Origin: Rhynchopus euleeides
Taxonomy: Eukaryota > Euglenozoa > Diplonemea > Diplonemida > Diplonemidae
Reading direction: 5' to 3'
Assembly (NCBI GenBank): GCA_963210315.1
Contig: OY723262.1
Location: forward strand, 62,001 to 126,000
DNA length: 64,000 nucleotides
Part shown: in pieces, positions 61,592-64,000 of the stretch
Layout of the letters: the number at the start of each line of letters is the position of its first letter
Numbering within the stretch: the stretch's first letter is position 1
The notes under the pieces: model-generated
What the model was told of the DNA's origin: nothing
Seen by the model: the letters and a program-made list of their open reading frames with translations, nothing else
The model's database searches: none
Program-made: the position numbers and the translations under genes

Positions 61592-63426
61592 AGAAACAAC
61601 GACAGCAAGGGGGGACGACGCGCACACAGCCAAAACCCCTGACAGCAACCCACTTCCCGGGGACCACGAGGCTGTTCGCAGCGCGCCGCTACTACGAAGA
61701 TGCCACATCCGACGAAGCCACGTCCGACCCACCACCCAGTGATGAGGAAGCGTGGAGCGAGGTGGATAGCGCAGAGTCGTACGGTCCGGGTGTCGAGGAC
61801 CTCTACGGGGAGGACTTGGGTGTGTGCACGGGGGGGAAGGTGATACGGCCAGCCAACGCGAAGACGGAGCTGCCGGAGGAAGAGGACTACATCGCGGAGA
61901 TCTGCACCTCACGCCTCAATCTCAAGGAACTGCGACGGTTGGACAGCGAGGGTGAACTGACGGGGGTCTTGGACCTCATCGCCAAGCCAGCCGCTTTCGC
62001 TGACGCACTGCTTCCCGAGGCCCGCCAAGAACTGCGAAAAACGGGGAGGAAGGTATCACGCCACATGTTGCACCACCTGGACACCTTGGTTGAGTATGGC
62101 GTCCTGACGGAGGCGGATGCACACCCGTACCTCACGCTGCCAGCGTTCACCGTGTCCAAGAAGTCTGGGGGCCAACGTTTCATCGTCGACGCAAGGCGGC
62201 TAAACGCACTGATGACACGCCCACCGGACATGCGTTTGCAGGACATCACGGAGGTGACACAGCGAGTGGCCGCGGCGAGCTGGGTGGTGATGGCAGATGC
62301 ACGCAGCTGGTTCTACCAGTTCCCCGTACACAAGGAGATCCAACGCTACTTCGAAGTGCGCCTAGGCGGGGAGAGAAAGACATTCGTGAAGACCTTCCTG
62401 ACTGTCATGTGCATGGGGTGGTCACATTCCCCAGCAATCGCGAACCGCAGCGCACGCGTGCTGCTCCCGCCAGAACACGGAATAGTCTGGATTGACAACT
62501 TCATCGCTGTCGGAGACTCCCTACCAGAGGCACAGGCGAGGTACGCCGACTTCATCAGCCGCTGCGAGAAGGTGGGGGCCGCCCTGAACTTCGACGACAC
62601 ACAACACGGCGTGCCGCTGCAGGACTTCACAGTGTTCGGGATCCACTTCGACCTGACGCGACACCGTTTCCACATGGACACAGCCTGGGTGCAAAAAGTC
62701 CTCGGACGGGAAGAGTACAAGGAAGTCGTCAACGGCCACACGACACCACGCAGGGCGTTCAGAGTATTCGGGTCTTTCGTCTGGCAGTCGTATGTGATGC
62801 GGACGCCGATGTGTTACATGCCAGCCGTGTTGTCCTTCGTGCGGCGCATCGCGAAGCAGACTCACTCGAACAACGCCCGATGGGACTCCAGGGTCGCAGT
62901 ACCTCCGTCAGTGCAGGCGGAGACAGTGGCGCGGGCACGCCTCATCGAGGACAACGAGTGGTATACGCCGCAGAACCCGCCACCGACCATTGAGCTCTGG
63001 ACAGACGCGTCATCCACGGCGTGGGCGGCGGTGCTCGTGTTACCGGGAGGGGAGTCAGTGTCCCAAGGTGCGTTCGAAGGGAGCGACGCGGACACGAACA
63101 TCTTCCTGAAGGAAGCGTATGCAGTGTGGCAGGGGGTGCGCATGATGCAGCGTGTGAGGGAGGCAAGCGTGACCTGCCACATAGACAACCTCGACCTGGT
63201 GTTCGCGCTCCGGAAGGGCCACTGCGCCAACTACCGAGGCAACCTTCTGCTGCAGGAGATATACACAACAGCGCGCCGCCAGCAGATACGACTGATTCCA
63301 CACTGGGTTGCGACCCACAACCAACGCGCAGACGCGTACACGCGAGGGACGCAGGCCACACACCCCGTGGAGTTGCCACCAGTGTCGATGCCACCCACAC
63401 TTTTACCAGCGCGCCCGCCTCGTTGA
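61592..63426 (+). CDS. Reverse transcriptase-RNase H of the YR retrotransposon
   Basis: Frame -1 relative to YR. It has no ATG between the YR stop and the RT core, and stays open back to about 60568 across the whole YR gene, so a -1 shift or other recoding is needed. RT landmarks: FTVSKKSGGQRFIVDARRLN, VVMADARSWFYQFPVHKE, the palm block GIVWIDNFIAVGDS where the usual second Asp is Asn, then LNFDDTQHG. RNase H has Asp in ELWTDASSTAW, Glu in LKEAYAVW, Asp in CHIDNLDLV and Asp in RADAYTRG, so all four acidic positions are present. The N-terminus (about 61650-61830) is acidic linker. No methyltransferase domain as in DIRS1. Confidence 0.9.
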
Positions 63427-63463
63427 GAACGAGACGGACACGTCCCTCCGGATGAGGGTCCTG

Positions 63464-63724
63464 GTGTAGAAGCGTCAACGCAACAAACAAAGGAAATTCA
63501 TCAGAGCGGTTGTAGCTGTGAAGTGATAGGGCGCTTTTTAAGCACACTCGTGTGAGCGGAAAGCGCCCCACCACAGCTGCAACCAAACGTGCTCTATACA
63601 CTAACCCCACCCTTCATCAGGCTCAGGGTGTGATCAGTTCAGGGTTTTGTGTGTAGAAGCGTCAACGCAACAAACAAAGGAAATTCATCAGAGCGGTTGT
63701 AGCTGTGAAGTGATAGGGCGCTTT
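63464..63724 (+). repeat. Right-end B1-A2-B2 repeats
   Basis: B1 63464-63537 runs directly into A2 63538-63669, which overlaps B2 63651-63724 by 19 bp. The B1/A2 junction (GGGCGCTTT-TTAAGCACAC) recreates the sequence a circularised element would have at its joined ends, as expected for YR retrotransposons. Confidence 0.95.
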
Positions 63725-64000
63725 GCGAAAAGCCGATTTTTGGGCCCATTCACCCAGGAGCACGTTTCTAGGCCTCTGTGAAAAATCAATTTTTTTTGGA
63801 ATTTTTCGCGTTTTTGGCCAACTACTCGCCCAGCCAAATTCGATTTTTGGCTGGGAAATGCAGGGAAATGCACAAAATCAACGAATTAAGCCGTTTTAAC
63901 CCCTTTCGTGGACTTTTTGGTTTCAGAAGGGTTTTAGGGGTGTCCATACTGGCCCTTGGCACATTTCCTGAAAATTCCATCCCCTGCAGGCAAACCGGGT
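63725..64000. other. Right flank of the YR element
   Basis: AT-richer, with A/T runs (CAATTTTTTTTGG) and no supported gene. Confidence 0.4.

Larger units (their letters stand above)
58885..63724 (+). mobile_element. Full-length VIPER/Ngaro-like tyrosine-recombinase retrotransposon
   Basis: 4,840 bp with split direct repeats: A1 58885-59016 (132 bp), B1 63464-63537 (74 bp), A2 63538-63669 (132 bp, same length, no indel) and B2 63651-63724 (74 bp). A2 and B2 overlap by the 19-bp core GTGTAGAAGCGTCAACGCA, which also ends A1 and starts B1. This A1...B1-A2-B2 arrangement is diagnostic of Ngaro/VIPER-type elements. ORF order gag, YR, RT-RNase H is that of trypanosomatid VIPER. No target duplication is seen at the ends (...AAATG before, GCGAAAAGC after). 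All ORFs are open, so it may be recent or active. Confidence 0.92.

Overview
The window looks like nuclear DNA of a euglenozoan protist, most probably a diplonemid. The main evidence is at 2804-2863 on the minus strand. It is a 38-nt sequence whose last 20 nt, ACAGTTTCTGTACTTCATTG, match the conserved 3' half of kinetoplastid and diplonemid spliced leaders (SL), and whose start, CCAACGATTT, is diplonemid-like; both comparisons are from memory. Supporting signs are a run of about a dozen host genes all on the minus strand, short GTATG...CAG cis-introns, high GC with long homopolymers, a tyrosine-recombinase (YR) retrotransposon with the ORF order of trypanosomatid VIPER, and an IP3-receptor-type channel tail.

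Layout. (1) 1-18,390 is a nest of mobile DNA. At least four loci carry a family of OTU-cysteine-protease-like proteins. Two members on the minus strand (ORFs 5729-7936 and 16603-18064) continue into homologous 0.8-1 kb 3' regions ending in poly(A). A third on the plus strand (10190-11101) continues into a different poly(A)-ended region. 5'-truncated copies of both 3' ends are scattered nearby, one with an 11-bp target-site duplication and a matching empty site. The left-most member (2761 to beyond base 1, at least 920 codons) begins 44 nt downstream of a full SL plus a second, partial SL. Three 41-bp-period minisatellite arrays and two identical 395-bp non-autonomous YR elements lie at 12,736-15,830.

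(2) 18,392-56,348 is a one-strand host gene array. In transcription order (right to left) it holds: the C-terminal end of an IP3-receptor-like channel; two paralogous MAP2K-like kinases with WW domains; an RIIa+IQ protein; a four-pass membrane protein; a Ubl-RING protein; a coiled-coil-SPRY protein; a longin R-SNARE (VAMP7-like); a disordered protein; a small coiled-coil protein; class I DAHP synthase; an AAGAB/p34-like adaptin-binding protein with a duplicated core; and a 2438-residue secreted repeat protein. Sixteen introns (43-274 nt) were reconstructed from reading-frame continuity.

(3) 56,490-58,884 contains palindromes, a solo terminal-repeat relic and unassigned DNA. (4) 58,885-63,724 is a full-length 4,840-bp VIPER/Ngaro-like YR retrotransposon with split direct repeats A1...B1-A2-B2, gag, an in-frame TGA, YR, then RT-RNase H in the -1 frame.

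The most interesting reading is that trans-spliced, SL-capped mRNAs are being copied back into this genome. SL relics sit at the 5' end of an OTU ORF and beside the left repeat of the YR element, and both are cut at AG dinucleotides inside the leader, as expected if retrocopies were re-transcribed and re-spliced. Coordinates of spliced genes are outer limits; exons are in the evidence text.
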